Source: a bacterium (GTDB taxonomy: Bacteria > Sysuimicrobiota > Sysuimicrobiia > Sysuimicrobiales > Segetimicrobiaceae). From it: a stretch of 64,000 bases of DNA. The notes below the pieces were generated by a model that was given only the letters and a program-made list of their open reading frames with translations, ran no database searches and was not told where the DNA came from. The stretch lies in contig DATGHU010000034.1 of assembly GCA_035307765.1 (NCBI GenBank), positions 191,417 through 255,416 of the forward strand, written 5' to 3'. The position numbers were made by a program, and so were the translations under genes. The number at the start of each line of letters is the position of its first letter. Positions within the stretch are counted from its first letter, which is position 1. Shown here piece by piece: positions 8,269 to 17,282 of the stretch.

Positions 8269-10215
8269 CTACAGGTGGGCGGTGAAATGGGCGCGCAGGG
8301 TCTCGCCACTTCCGGTGGTGACGACAACGTCGATTCTCCAGTCCCCTTTGGTCAATCGGGCGTCCGCAATGAAGTGCCCAGGGCCGAACCGGCGCGCAGA
8401 CAGCGACAGAGGAACCTTCCCAGTCCCGGCCGCGAGAATCTGGGGAAATCGCGGGACCGGAAGCTCGCCGCCTGCAGCATTAATGAAGGTCAGGTGCAAC
8501 TCGTTGAGTCCTGGCTTTCCAGGATCGAGGTACGCGTCCAACAGACGGCGACCAGGGAGATCGATGTTGTAGAGGGCGGGCTGGCCCGGGGTTTGCAGGA
8601 TCCGAACGGCCTGGGGAGGGGTCCGGGTGGTCACCGCGAGAGGCACCTCCACGGCGGTACGCTGTCGTTCAATGACGGCGGTGACGAGCCAGGGTCCGTC
8701 GAGGGAAATGTTCACCCCCTGCCCCTGGTACGTTCCATCGGCCGCGCGCCGTAGTTCCAGCGTCGAGGCGCCAATGTCCGGTCGCGCGGGAGCCATAAAC
8801 CGCAGAGTGACCCGTTCCGCCGCGATGGGACGCCGCGTATCATAATCTGTAATCTGTGCCACGAACCGGTTCACGCCGGGGACCCCCGGGGTGACCTCCA
8901 GGTGGACTCGAATCGTCGTGGCGTAGTCGTTGGCCGTGGCCGTGACGACCGACACGGCGGATGCGGCGCCCCCGGTGAGGCTGGGCGGCGCCAAGCCCGT
9001 CAGCAGCCCGGCCACGGCCAGCACCACCGCCGCAAGCCCCAACTCAGTTCCCCCTATCCGACGCAGACCGCGCAGGGTCTTGGTGGCAGCGGGAACACTC
9101 CGGTAGCGGTTCACTGCTCCAAGGCTCGCGAGGACGAGCAAGAACGCGGCCTTGACCAGCACGACCTGCCCGAAATCGCTGGTGAGCAGGGCCCCCCAGC
9201 TCCCCACCTCATCGACCGCGCGAAGCACGCCCGTTGCCGCAACAACGACCAGTGCCACCCCGGCTCCGGTTGAGAAGCGCCGGACCAGAATAGCTTTGTC
9301 GCCATCTGGCCTGCCACGGACGGCCACCAGCAGGGCAGCGAGGCCCCCGACCCAGATGCCGATGCCGGCAAAGTGCAGCCACTGGTCCATGATGTTCGGC
9401 CATCGCCATGGGCCTGCGCCCGCGCCAGGATGCCCGGCCAGCACATGCGCGAGCATCGCGCCTGCCGCTCCTATGCCAACAATAAGAAGGGCGCGGCGAC
9501 GTGAACGGATGGATAGGCGTTGGGTCGCTCCAATGGCGATTCCCGCAATGCTGAGCGGGAGCGCCCTCCAAGCGAGGGCGAGACCGAGCGGTGTTCCGAG
9601 GAGGCGGCCGATCCCGACTCCCGCGTCGGCCGCCTGGGCCAGACCCAGGACGACTAGCCCCGCCGCGGCAAACGCCCACAGCATCCACAGATATCCCGCG
9701 CTCGGCATCACGGGCTCGTGGGCTGCCAGCGCCCACACCCATGCAGCCCCCAGCAGACCGCTCAGGCCAAGATACCACCCCCAACGGCTGATGACGTAGA
9801 GCGGTGAGGGCCACGGCGGCCTCCCTTGCGCTGCCGGAACCGTCCCTGGAGAGACACCGATCCCGAACCCAAACGCGCCCCCGGTTACGTGGCCATCGAC
9901 GCGGGATACGGTCCGCCAAGTGACCGTGTACACCCCGTTCAGGAGCGGGCCGAGAGGGACTCGTAGCTGCCGCGGATTCTCTGGAACGACCTGTGCCCCT
10001 CCGCGATCGACCACCCGGCCGGCATTATCGAGCACGTGGACCACGGAGAGGGTCGGCTCGGGTTCCTCGGTGAAGGTCATGGTCACAGCGGCGGGTGACT
10101 TCTGGAGAACGGCTCCGCTTGCGGGGGTAGCTTCGCGCAACAGCGCGTGTGCACCGGCCGGGGACGCGATGACGAGTACGGTTACGAGCGCGAGGGTCGT
10201 GCCCCGCGAGAACAC
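8269..10215 (-). CDS. CopC-CopD fusion with a C-terminal beta-domain (copper handling)
   Basis: 648 residues in three parts. Residues 1-125 are a signal peptide and a CopC domain; the mature protein starts HALLREATPASG, placing a histidine at the first positions as in copper-binding CopC. Residues 140-410 hold about eight membrane helices of the CopD type, with conserved histidines in AHVLAGHPGAG and QWLHFAGIGIWVGGLAAL. Residues 440-648 form an extracytoplasmic beta-rich domain (VHLEVTPGVPGVNRF, then ELRRAADGTYQGQGV) similar to the FixH/YtkA-like domain often fused to CopD. CopC/CopD proteins take copper across the inner membrane or pass it to oxidase assembly. The start is GTG 10215. Confidence 0.85.
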   Translation of the reverse strand: MFSRGTTLALVTVLVIASPAGAHALLREATPASGAVLQKSPAAVTMTFTEEPEPTLSVVHVLDNAGRVVDRGGAQVVPENPRQLRVPLGPLLNGVYTVTWRTVSRVDGHVTGGAFGFGIGVSPGTVPAAQGRPPWPSPLYVISRWGWYLGLSGLLGAAWVWALAAHEPVMPSAGYLWMLWAFAAAGLVVLGLAQAADAGVGIGRLLGTPLGLALAWRALPLSIAGIAIGATQRLSIRSRRRALLIVGIGAAGAMLAHVLAGHPGAGAGPWRWPNIMDQWLHFAGIGIWVGGLAALLVAVRGRPDGDKAILVRRFSTGAGVALVVVAATGVLRAVDEVGSWGALLTSDFGQVVLVKAAFLLVLASLGAVNRYRSVPAATKTLRGLRRIGGTELGLAAVVLAVAGLLTGLAPPSLTGGAASAVSVVTATANDYATTIRVHLEVTPGVPGVNRFVAQITDYDTRRPIAAERVTLRFMAPARPDIGASTLELRRAADGTYQGQGVNISLDGPWLVTAVIERQRTAVEVPLAVTTRTPPQAVRILQTPGQPALYNIDLPGRRLLDAYLDPGKPGLNELHLTFINAAGGELPVPRFPQILAAGTGKVPLSLSARRFGPGHFIADARLTKGDWRIDVVVTTGSGETLRAHFTAHL

Positions 10216-10337
10216 TATGCGGTACCCGGGCGCCGCGGTTCGTTCACGCCACCGAAAGCTCCCAAACTAGAGTCTTCTGCTCTTCGGCAGCACATTATCG
10301 AATTGGGACCAAGCGGGGTCCGATGGTGAACCCCTGC

Positions 10338-10994
10338 TCACCGTTTGCGCTGGCCCATGTCATGCCTCGTCGCGAAGGCGGCGAGCTCGACGCGGTTCCG
10401 TAGATGCAGCTTCTCCAGGATGTTCTGGAGGTGGCGTCTTACGGTATTCTCTGCAATGTCCAGCACCATCCCGATCTCCCGATTCGTCTGGCCGCGGGTG
10501 ACGAGCGTGAGAATGTCTCGCTCTCGCGCAGTGAGCATCGGCAGGGTCGTTGCCAGGTCCGGCTTCCGGGACCAGGTAAACTCTTGAAGGACGCGCTCCG
10601 CGATGGTCCGTGAGATACGCGCGTCTCCCGACACAATCGCATCCAGATATTCCAACCAGAGCTGCGGTTCCATATTCTTGATCAAGTAGCCTTGCGCGCC
10701 ACGCTTAATCGCTTCGAACAGATCCCGGGGGTCGTCCGAGACGCTCAGCACCACGATCTGCATCGACGGAAATTCTTCCTTGATCGCCTGGATCGCGCCG
10801 AGGCCGTCTAGACGCGGCATGCGGAGATCCATAAGCACGAGCTCGGGCATGAGCTCACGGGCTCGGGCGATGGCCTCCAGGCCGTTTGTCGCTTCGGCGA
10901 TAACCTCGAACTGCGAGGACCGTTCGAGGATGTTCCGAATGGCGCGCCGCGCAAGCGCGCTGTCGTCAACGATCAGCGTCCGCCTGACAGACAT
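10338..10994 (-). CDS. NarL/LuxR-family response regulator
   Basis: 218 residues. The N-terminal receiver domain has the acidic pair in LIVDDS, phospho-acceptor Asp56 in LVLMDLRMP, the Ser of VVLSVS and the Lys of YLIKN. The C-terminal LuxR helix-turn-helix is LTARERDILTLVTRGQTNREIG with AENTVRRHLQNILEKL. Its ATG overlaps the stop of the upstream sensor kinase in a TGATG arrangement, so the two are a cognate pair. Its position among copper and redox genes suggests those as targets, but no binding site was identified. Confidence 0.92.
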   Translation of the reverse strand: MSVRRTLIVDDSALARRAIRNILERSSQFEVIAEATNGLEAIARARELMPELVLMDLRMPRLDGLGAIQAIKEEFPSMQIVVLSVSDDPRDLFEAIKRGAQGYLIKNMEPQLWLEYLDAIVSGDARISRTIAERVLQEFTWSRKPDLATTLPMLTARERDILTLVTRGQTNREIGMVLDIAENTVRRHLQNILEKLHLRNRVELAAFATRHDMGQRKR

Positions 10995-11914
10995 CAGGTC
11001 CTTTCTCCCAAGCCGTGGAGGGAAAGGACAATCGCGGTCCCCCCACCCGGCACCTGCGATACCGCCACCGTCCCGCCGGCCGCCGCAGCGTGCTCCCGGA
11101 GCGTCGCCAGGCCGTACCGCCCTTGCGCCGGACCCGGGACGGGATCCGGCAGGCCCCGCCCATCGTCCGCAACGGCGACCGCGAGGCCGGCCTTGCTCCT
11201 GGTGACGGTGATGGTGACCGTCCGCGCCTGCGCGTGTTTGGCGACGTTGTGCAGGATTTCCCGGATCAGGGCCATCACGTGCAGTTCCCGTTCGACCGGG
11301 AGGGCCAGGGGGGGGCCCACCTCCTCCAGCGTGACCGCCACGTTGTGGATGTCACTCCATTGCTGCGCGTAGGCTCGCAGCCAGGCGGCGAACGGCTGGT
11401 CGGGCTGCCGCGCCGTTCGCAAGTCGAAGATGGTATCACGGACACGGCTGGCGGTGTCTTGGACGGCCTGTGCGATCTCGCGCACGGTGCGAAGGGCGGT
11501 CTCCGGTTGGGTGGGGTCACCTAGGGATCGTTCGAGCGTCCCGGCCTCGACATTGAGGAAGAACAGCGCTTGCGAAATTCCCTCGTGCAGCTCCCGGGCG
11601 ATTCGCTCCCGCTCGTCGCGCACGGCGTGCTCGATCTCGAGCCTCCGGACGCGCGCATCAGTTGAATCGAGCCGCCGGTAGAGCGGCACGAAGATCAGCA
11701 GGGAAATGCCGAGCGCGATCGCCCCGGTCACGACGTTCCCCAGCATCACCGGGAGGACATCGTGCAACCATTCGTGCCTGACGATCTCGGCGCCAAGAAC
11801 CAGAACCGCCGGCAGCAGAACCGTAAGATACCGGGCGAGCGTTCGCGCGCCAAACGAGACAATGGACCCCGGATACGTGGCGATCGCCATACGCGCCCCC
11901 GATCGTGCGGACAC
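10994..11914 (-). CDS. NarX/DesK-type sensor histidine kinase
   Basis: 306 residues. Two hydrophobic segments (about residues 30-45 and 53-77) leave almost no external loop. They are followed by a coiled-coil, a HisKA_3 dimerisation helix with the phospho-acceptor His110 in ERERIARELHEGISQALFF, and an HATPase domain (ILHNVAKHAQA for the N box, DDGRGLP for G1, GRYGLATLREHA for G2). With so small a sensor part it probably senses within the membrane or through redox state. ATG 11891, giving MAIATYPGS, is an alternative start. It pairs with the response regulator downstream. Confidence 0.9.
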   Translation of the reverse strand: MSARSGARMAIATYPGSIVSFGARTLARYLTVLLPAVLVLGAEIVRHEWLHDVLPVMLGNVVTGAIALGISLLIFVPLYRRLDSTDARVRRLEIEHAVRDERERIARELHEGISQALFFLNVEAGTLERSLGDPTQPETALRTVREIAQAVQDTASRVRDTIFDLRTARQPDQPFAAWLRAYAQQWSDIHNVAVTLEEVGPPLALPVERELHVMALIREILHNVAKHAQARTVTITVTRSKAGLAVAVADDGRGLPDPVPGPAQGRYGLATLREHAAAAGGTVAVSQVPGGGTAIVLSLHGLGERT

Positions 11915-12032
11915 TTCGCCGCCCCCAGCACCTAGCTGGGTAGATATGGAGACACCGCCATCCGAACCAGAGTACGTCTGGCTCTGGGCTGTCCGCCGCA
12001 GTTCTACAGCGGCCCGCCCTGCGAGTCTGCGG

Positions 12033-12815
12033 CTACTGCGTCACGGTGCACGTCGCTGCATGCACCGGGCCCACCGGCTGGTGCGTCTTATTGTCCGCCC
12101 AAAAGACCTTCACGGTATGCGGACCCGGCGACAACGGAGCGAGCATATACTGGTAGCGGTGGGTGCCGGCCGGTGTGAGTTGGTCGCTGCTCGGCATCGT
12201 CACCACGCCGTCCACCAGGATGTGCAGGTGGACGCCCGGCGCCATCCCCGCCATGCCCCCCCCACCGCTCGTCTGCCCCGTGGTCATGCTCCCCATGGTC
12301 AGCTTCTTGATATCACCGGGCGTCTCCACAATAAGGGCCACCGGGTTCTTGACCGTGCTGTGGTCGGCCGGCGCGACGAGTTGGAGCGCCGGCAGGGCCA
12401 TCGATCCGGGCATACTCATGGCGCTGGTCTGGATCGAGAAGCGGAAGTACCCTTGCGTGACCGCGTTATCGTCAGCCGACACCACATGCCAGCGCACGAG
12501 GTAACTGCCGGGGCTTAACCGCGGCGGCGCCAGTCGCAGGACCTCGTGGCTCGACACCTTCGGATCCAGGCCGCCGGTCCCCAGCTGCTTGTTGTGGGCA
12601 TCGTACAGGTGTAGGTAATTCCCATGCGTGGCGAGTTCCTCGCTGAACCACGCCTGAATCGCCGAAGGACTCGATGTCAGCGCCGCGCCGTTAGCCGGAG
12701 AGGATTTGGTCATCTCCGCATGCGCCGATACCCTCACCCCCGCGAGCAGGGTCGCCACTCCCACCGCCACCAGCCACACGGTTGCTGCCGTTGTTGTCTT
12801 TCCCATGTACCTCAC
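12033..12815 (-). CDS. CopC-domain periplasmic copper-binding protein with an extra C-terminal domain
   Basis: 260 residues with a signal peptide of about 32 residues. The mature N-terminus begins HAEMTKSSPANGAAL, the CopC start with a histidine copper ligand, and VRWHVVSADDNAVTQGYFRF is the matching end of the CopC beta-sandwich. A second beta-domain (residues 140-260) carries a Gly/Met-rich insert (MTTGQTSGGGGMAGMAPG) and LHILVDGVV, similar to the lipoprotein at 3966-4379. Methionine and histidine clusters fit Cu(I)/Cu(II) binding outside the cytoplasm. It lies 25 bp downstream of, and probably in an operon with, the gene at 12841-13524. Confidence 0.85.
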   Translation of the reverse strand: MRYMGKTTTAATVWLVAVGVATLLAGVRVSAHAEMTKSSPANGAALTSSPSAIQAWFSEELATHGNYLHLYDAHNKQLGTGGLDPKVSSHEVLRLAPPRLSPGSYLVRWHVVSADDNAVTQGYFRFSIQTSAMSMPGSMALPALQLVAPADHSTVKNPVALIVETPGDIKKLTMGSMTTGQTSGGGGMAGMAPGVHLHILVDGVVTMPSSDQLTPAGTHRYQYMLAPLSPGPHTVKVFWADNKTHQPVGPVHAATCTVTQ

Positions 12816-12840
12816 CTTCCTTTCCTCTCTCTGCTAGAGC

Positions 12841-13524
12841 TCATGCTGACCGCACCGTCCCGCCGGCGGGCCCGGTCCCGCGTGCGCGGCGACGGCTCGA
12901 TCTGGCGGCGACGATCACGCCGACGGTGCCCGCCAGGATCCCCATCGTGCCGAGCAGCTCTCCGCGACGGGCCCCGGCTGCGGCGGTAACCCGGGTGGCC
13001 TCCAGCCGCGAGCCGAGCCGGTCGAGCTTCTCCGCCAGTTCTCCCGGAGACGGATCCTTGGCGGGGAACTCGATCGCGGCCGCTTCCTGCACCGGATCGA
13101 ACGTTGTTTCGGAACTCGTGAAGGACTGGTCGATCCGCTGGCCGTTGAGCGACCCAATGAAGTGGAAGGTGTAGTTACCCGGTCGCGTCGGTACCACGGC
13201 GGCGCGAAAGTCGCCCGGCCTGCCGAACGCCTTTCCGAAGGCGGCCTCCAGCGGCAGCGGACCCGTCTTTTGGCCGCCGAAGACGATCTCGACCTTGAGG
13301 TCCTCGGGAAGGTCCGTGAACGGCTTCCCTTTCGCGTCGCTCAGCATGAGCTGGACGGCGTTCTTCACACCCGCATACGTGGGTTCATCGGCCCAGCCGA
13401 CGCGCATGACATACGCCCCCACCTGGCGCCGTTCATGCGCTCCGGCACTGCCCGTGGCAGTCAGTACCACACATAGCGCCAGGGCTAGTCCGGTTCCTAA
13501 TGTATACACACCACGCCATGGCAT
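12841..13524 (-). CDS. Exported protein with a C-terminal membrane anchor, copper locus
   Basis: 227 residues. The signal peptide ends near residue 29 (GSAGAHERRQVGAY) and leaves a histidine near the mature N-terminus. A beta-rich region follows (VQLMLSDAKGKPFTDLPEDL, then VPTRPGNYTFHFIGSLNG), then a helix and one membrane segment at about residues 190-208. The last 15 residues are basic, so the domain faces outward. I do not recognise the family; the arrangement resembles YcnI-like and CopC-like exported proteins that accompany copper uptake. It is transcribed away from copC at 13716 from a shared 190-bp intergenic region. Confidence 0.7.
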   Translation of the reverse strand: MPWRGVYTLGTGLALALCVVLTATGSAGAHERRQVGAYVMRVGWADEPTYAGVKNAVQLMLSDAKGKPFTDLPEDLKVEIVFGGQKTGPLPLEAAFGKAFGRPGDFRAAVVPTRPGNYTFHFIGSLNGQRIDQSFTSSETTFDPVQEAAAIEFPAKDPSPGELAEKLDRLGSRLEATRVTAAAGARRGELLGTMGILAGTVGVIVAARSSRRRARGTGPAGGTVRSA

Positions 13525-13715
13525 AATTTCTCCTTATTTCGTAGCAACCGGGGCAGGCTCACGTCGAACGCGCCGGAGGGCTATTGGAAGAGCCCCTGGC
13601 CTCCAGCCCCCTCATTCTAGAAACTCCGCCGGCGGATGTCTCTACTACTTTTGGACCATTGTACGAGATTTTGCCTCGATCTACACTGCTGGACAGGCAC
13701 ATTCGGGGGGGCTTC

Positions 13716-14177
13716 ATGGTTCGGCGAAGTGGGTGGATCGCTGTCATCATCATGTTAGGGTGCATGTGCGGAGGCCCGCAGGCCTCCGCACATGCTTTCC
13801 TCAACGCATCAGTTCCAAGCGCGGACAGCACCGCCAGCGCGTTGCTGAAAGAGGTCAGGTTATCGTACTCTGAACCGGTCGAGATCCGCTTCAGCATCTT
13901 CAAGGTCTACAAATTGAATGCCGCGCCCGGCGCCGACGTGCGGGCACTGCATGCGGCGGCGGACGATATTGTGTCTGCTGACTTGCTGAAGCGCGGTGAT
14001 GAGGCGGCTCGAAGCGATGCGGGTGTCGCGAACACCACGAGGACCAGCACCGACATCGTCCTGCGGCTCAAGGATCTGGAGCCGGGCGCCTACGTGCTCA
14101 TGTGGCGCGTCCTTTCGGTCGACACACACACGACGCAAGGTTCGTTCATTTTCGTCTACGCGCCCGGCGATTCATGA
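13716..14177 (+). CDS. copC: CopC-family copper-binding protein
   Basis: 153 residues. The signal peptide ends at ASA, and the mature protein begins HAFLNASVPSADS with His26 as the likely Cu(II) ligand. The rest is a CopC beta-sandwich (LSYSEPVEIRFSIFKVY, then LEPGAYVLMWRVLSVDTHTTQGSF) with an insert at residues 75-105. The ATG at 13716 has a run of G's (13705-13711) as ribosome-binding site. Its stop overlaps the ATG of the porin-like gene (ATGA), indicating translational coupling. The signal-peptide coding region contains a perfect 15-bp hairpin. Confidence 0.85.
   Translation: MVRRSGWIAVIIMLGCMCGGPQASAHAFLNASVPSADSTASALLKEVRLSYSEPVEIRFSIFKVYKLNAAPGADVRALHAAADDIVSADLLKRGDEAARSDAGVANTTRTSTDIVLRLKDLEPGAYVLMWRVLSVDTHTTQGSFIFVYAPGDS
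13762..13795 (+). promoter_or_regulatory. Perfect 15-bp inverted repeat inside the copC leader
   Basis: GCATGTGCGGAGGCC at 13762-13776, a 4-nt loop CGCA, then the exact reverse complement at 13781-13795. In RNA this gives a very stable stem about 45 nt after the start codon, over the end of the signal peptide. It is too far inside the gene for a normal terminator and has no U-tract. It could modulate translation or mRNA decay, or be a DNA-binding site. Confidence 0.7.
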
Positions 14178-15799
14178 ATAAGCACGCAGACACCCGGATC
14201 TGGCAGAGTGTGCTCCTCGCCGGTTTGCTGATCCTCGGAATCGCGGCCCCCGTGGTAGGTTTTTTGACGCCGCTCGCCTTCGGGCCAGCACATGATCCCT
14301 CTATGCTGACATCCGATGCGGGCACGCTGGGAATGACGGGTGGAGCCGGGCAGGAGCCACTGCTGGGGAGCGCTCCGTGGGCGACGATCCCGCTTCCGTC
14401 GACTGTTCTTGCCGCCGACGTCACGCAAGGCGGCGAACCCGCGGGAGCTCACCCGCCTTTGTGGGTGTGGCTGCCGGACATTGACGGCCCGGACCTATCC
14501 GGCGTGCGGGTCGCCAACGAACCCATTCGGTCACTGGAAACCGCAACCGGGTCATCGGACTTCTCTGCCGGCATTCGTGCACAGGCCTCAGCGATCGATG
14601 CGATGCCGCCGCAGGCTATTCAAGCGCTACAGGCTGGCGCTCCAGAGCGCCAGGACCCGCCGGCCAACCTCCAAGTCTCCGGTGTCTTGATGTACCGGCT
14701 ATTCAACAGCCCGTATCCCCCGGTCGCCGGTGGAGCCAACCTGAATGGCCTGGCACCCACGCCAGGCTTGTCCACAATCCACGATGGTCTGCTGGAGACG
14801 GCCTGGAATGCGACGTTCAGCCCCACGTTCAGCCTGTTTGCCGATCTGAGCCTCGAAAACACAACCGCGGCTGACTTTAGTACCTCGGACATCGAAGAAG
14901 CCTACCTCGATGCGCATAATCTATTTGGCCTGCCCGGCCTCGGCATACGGCTTGGCCGTGATCGGATCAAACTTGGCTTCACGGGATTATTGCTCGACGA
15001 AACTGCCTTTGACGGTGGCCGGCGCGATGGCATTGAGATGCAGTTGTCTCAGCTCGGCCCGGTCTCAGTCCTCGGCTTCATGCAGTACGCGGTGGACGAC
15101 GGATTGCAGATCGGGAACTGGACGTCAACGCGCCGGGTGTGGGGCGCCCGCGCCGAGGCTGAGGTGGTGCCGGGCTGGACCGTCAATGTGAGCTATCGGG
15201 CCGACACCGCGGGGGACGTCGAGGTCGGGATGTGCCCCGGCATCGGGTGCAATGTCGGCAACGGGTTCTCGGCGGGAATCCAGGGAGAGCTTACCTCTGG
15301 CGTGAACCTCATCGTGGAAGCGGCCACCTACACGCAATCACAGGATGTGGCGCGATGGTACTATGAACCGAGCCTCGCGTTCGACCTGCAGCGGCTGCTC
15401 GGGCTACCGGCGCAGCCGGTACTGACGCTCTGGTACAAGAATTTCGATCCGTATACACTTCCTCTGGATGCCCCTCTTGGTCACCTGCTGACCCCCAGTG
15501 ATTTCGGGATCTTCAACACCAACGACAACCTCACCGCAGTCGGCGCACGCGTTGACCTTTCGGTGACTCCGGCGGTTTCGCTGTTTGGGCTGGCCGAGTG
15601 GGGCACGTACAAGGACGGTGGACCCAACTACAATGTGTATTCGATCGGGGTAAAGTACAATCTCGGGGCGGACATTGTGATCAAAGTCACCTACAACAGC
15701 TATCAGGTCGATGGGGGCATCGTCACGACGAGTCCGGTGTCCGGCCTCCAATTGAGCAACGCACAAATCTACGAATTGGAAGCGACGAAGAGCTTCTAA
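14174..15799 (+). CDS. Predicted outer-membrane beta-barrel (porin-like) protein
   Basis: 541 residues. A signal-anchor-like N-terminus (residues 9-30) and a Pro/Ala-rich region of about 150 residues precede a C-terminal half of alternating strands typical of a porin: SPTFSLFADLSLENTTA, IRLGRDRIKLGFTGLLLDE, WTVNVSYRAD, YSIGVKYNLGADIVIKVTY. It ends in ATKSF, a terminal phenylalanine being the usual outer-membrane insertion signal. LGRDRIKLGF resembles strands of alginate/carbohydrate-type porins. It starts within the stop codon of copC and is followed by a CopD-like gene, so a role in moving copper or a small solute across the outer membrane is a reasonable inference. Confidence 0.75.
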   Translation: MNKHADTRIWQSVLLAGLLILGIAAPVVGFLTPLAFGPAHDPSMLTSDAGTLGMTGGAGQEPLLGSAPWATIPLPSTVLAADVTQGGEPAGAHPPLWVWLPDIDGPDLSGVRVANEPIRSLETATGSSDFSAGIRAQASAIDAMPPQAIQALQAGAPERQDPPANLQVSGVLMYRLFNSPYPPVAGGANLNGLAPTPGLSTIHDGLLETAWNATFSPTFSLFADLSLENTTAADFSTSDIEEAYLDAHNLFGLPGLGIRLGRDRIKLGFTGLLLDETAFDGGRRDGIEMQLSQLGPVSVLGFMQYAVDDGLQIGNWTSTRRVWGARAEAEVVPGWTVNVSYRADTAGDVEVGMCPGIGCNVGNGFSAGIQGELTSGVNLIVEAATYTQSQDVARWYYEPSLAFDLQRLLGLPAQPVLTLWYKNFDPYTLPLDAPLGHLLTPSDFGIFNTNDNLTAVGARVDLSVTPAVSLFGLAEWGTYKDGGPNYNVYSIGVKYNLGADIVIKVTYNSYQVDGGIVTTSPVSGLQLSNAQIYELEATKSF

Positions 15800-15835
15800 C
15801 GCACGACCCACGCGGAGACAGTTGTTATTGAACCC

Positions 15836-17209
15836 ATGCAGGTAGGTGCGAAAGCCGCGCTCTTTGTGGGCATCATCCTGTTGCTCGGGGCGGGGGTGTT
15901 CGTCCGCTGGATCGCGGGGGACGTAGTGAACAGGGGGTCGTGGCGACAGCTCCGAGCAGGAGCCTGGGCCGGCGGCGTCTTGTTGGTTGGCGGATGCGCG
16001 CTCGACGTAATCGACACGCTCTCCCGTGCGGTCGGCAGTTTTGACCCGTCTCTCCTTCTGCCCTATCTGTCGGAAACCCGGCACGGCAATGCGGTCATCG
16101 CCCGGGTGGCGATCGTCGCCCTTCTTCTCTGGCTCGGGGCGGGGCATCGACGGCCAGCCGGCGCGGACAACGCCGCGTTTGTTACACTCGGCGTGGGGCT
16201 GCTAATGACGTTCAGCCTCGTCAGTCACGCAGGTGCTCAACCCGGATTCCTCCCGGTTTCGGCCGATCTCGCCCATCTCACAGGCGTTGCTGCGTGGGCC
16301 GGAGCACTCGTGTACGCGGCATGGTTCTTCCCATGGCATGGATCCGGTACCGCAGGCCCATCTTTTGAGCGGGCTCTGGGTCGGCTCTCGACAGTTGGAC
16401 TCTGGAGCGTCATGCTGATCGCTGCAACGGGCGTTTACGCGTCCCTCAAAAATATTTGGGGCCCTCAGGCACTGATCGGTACGCCCTATGGCCGTGCCCT
16501 GCTCATTAAACTCGCCGTAGTTTCCATGGTGGTCATGGTCGCCGCGGTCAACCGGTGGGTGCTGATGCCATCGCTCGCACTCAGATCAGAAGCAGGCCGC
16601 CTGGGTGGGACGGTTAAGATCGAGTCACTGCTGCTCCTCGCTATTCTTGGTCTGACGGCCGTGCTGGTCTCCCAAGCACCCCCGGGGCCGCCCCCGACAC
16701 TCTCGCGACCCCTGACCTTCGGCGACACAGCAGGGCCGTGGGTTCTTCGCGGTACCCTAGAGCGTCGAGACCCTGGCCGCTTCGCGATCGAACTGACCAT
16801 TCGCGACGCCACCAGTGCGCCGGCACCCAATGGGGTGACGGTGGACCTTACCTTGACGATGCTGGAACATGAAATGGCTCCAGTACGAACGACCCTCGCA
16901 GAAATCCGCCCGGGCACGTATCGTGGGACATTCTTTCTTCCAATGACCGGTCGATGGCAGATGGCCATCCACGCTGGACCCAGCACCGCTCGGGTCACAA
17001 TCCCGACCGAAGACGCGGTCTTCATCCGACATTCCAACCCGTGGACAGTTATGCTCCCGGGCGTCGCGGTCATCGCCTTCGGGTGTGGGTTCGTCGTCGT
17101 TGGCTTACGCCGGATGGGTGCGGGCATGCGAGGATCGTGGCCGGCGATGGCCGCCGGGATCACGTTCTTAATCATCGGTACCGTGTTGGCCGCACGCACA
17201 GTGAATTAA
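15836..17209 (+). CDS. CopD-family copper transport membrane protein with FixH-like domain
   Basis: 457 residues. About eight membrane segments fill residues 5-285, with conserved CopD features SHAGAQPGFLPVSADLAHLTGVAAWAGALV (split at residues 125-155, histidines in SHAG and LAHLTG) and VNRWVLMPSL. A soluble beta-domain follows at residues 300-390 (LTMLEHEMAPVRTTL, then PGTYRGTFFLPMTGRW), the FixH/YtkA-type module. Two more membrane segments end the protein. It complements the fusion protein at 8269-10215; here CopC (13716) and CopD are separate, with a porin-like gene between them. The ATG at 15836 follows the porin stop by 36 bp. Confidence 0.82.
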   Translation: MQVGAKAALFVGIILLLGAGVFVRWIAGDVVNRGSWRQLRAGAWAGGVLLVGGCALDVIDTLSRAVGSFDPSLLLPYLSETRHGNAVIARVAIVALLLWLGAGHRRPAGADNAAFVTLGVGLLMTFSLVSHAGAQPGFLPVSADLAHLTGVAAWAGALVYAAWFFPWHGSGTAGPSFERALGRLSTVGLWSVMLIAATGVYASLKNIWGPQALIGTPYGRALLIKLAVVSMVVMVAAVNRWVLMPSLALRSEAGRLGGTVKIESLLLLAILGLTAVLVSQAPPGPPPTLSRPLTFGDTAGPWVLRGTLERRDPGRFAIELTIRDATSAPAPNGVTVDLTLTMLEHEMAPVRTTLAEIRPGTYRGTFFLPMTGRWQMAIHAGPSTARVTIPTEDAVFIRHSNPWTVMLPGVAVIAFGCGFVVVGLRRMGAGMRGSWPAMAAGITFLIIGTVLAARTVN

Positions 17210-17282
17210 CTGCGCCTCTAGCCGGGTGGCGCGATCCCCCGCTGATCAGCTTGCACCAGGCCCCTCGAGGGAGGTGATGCTC

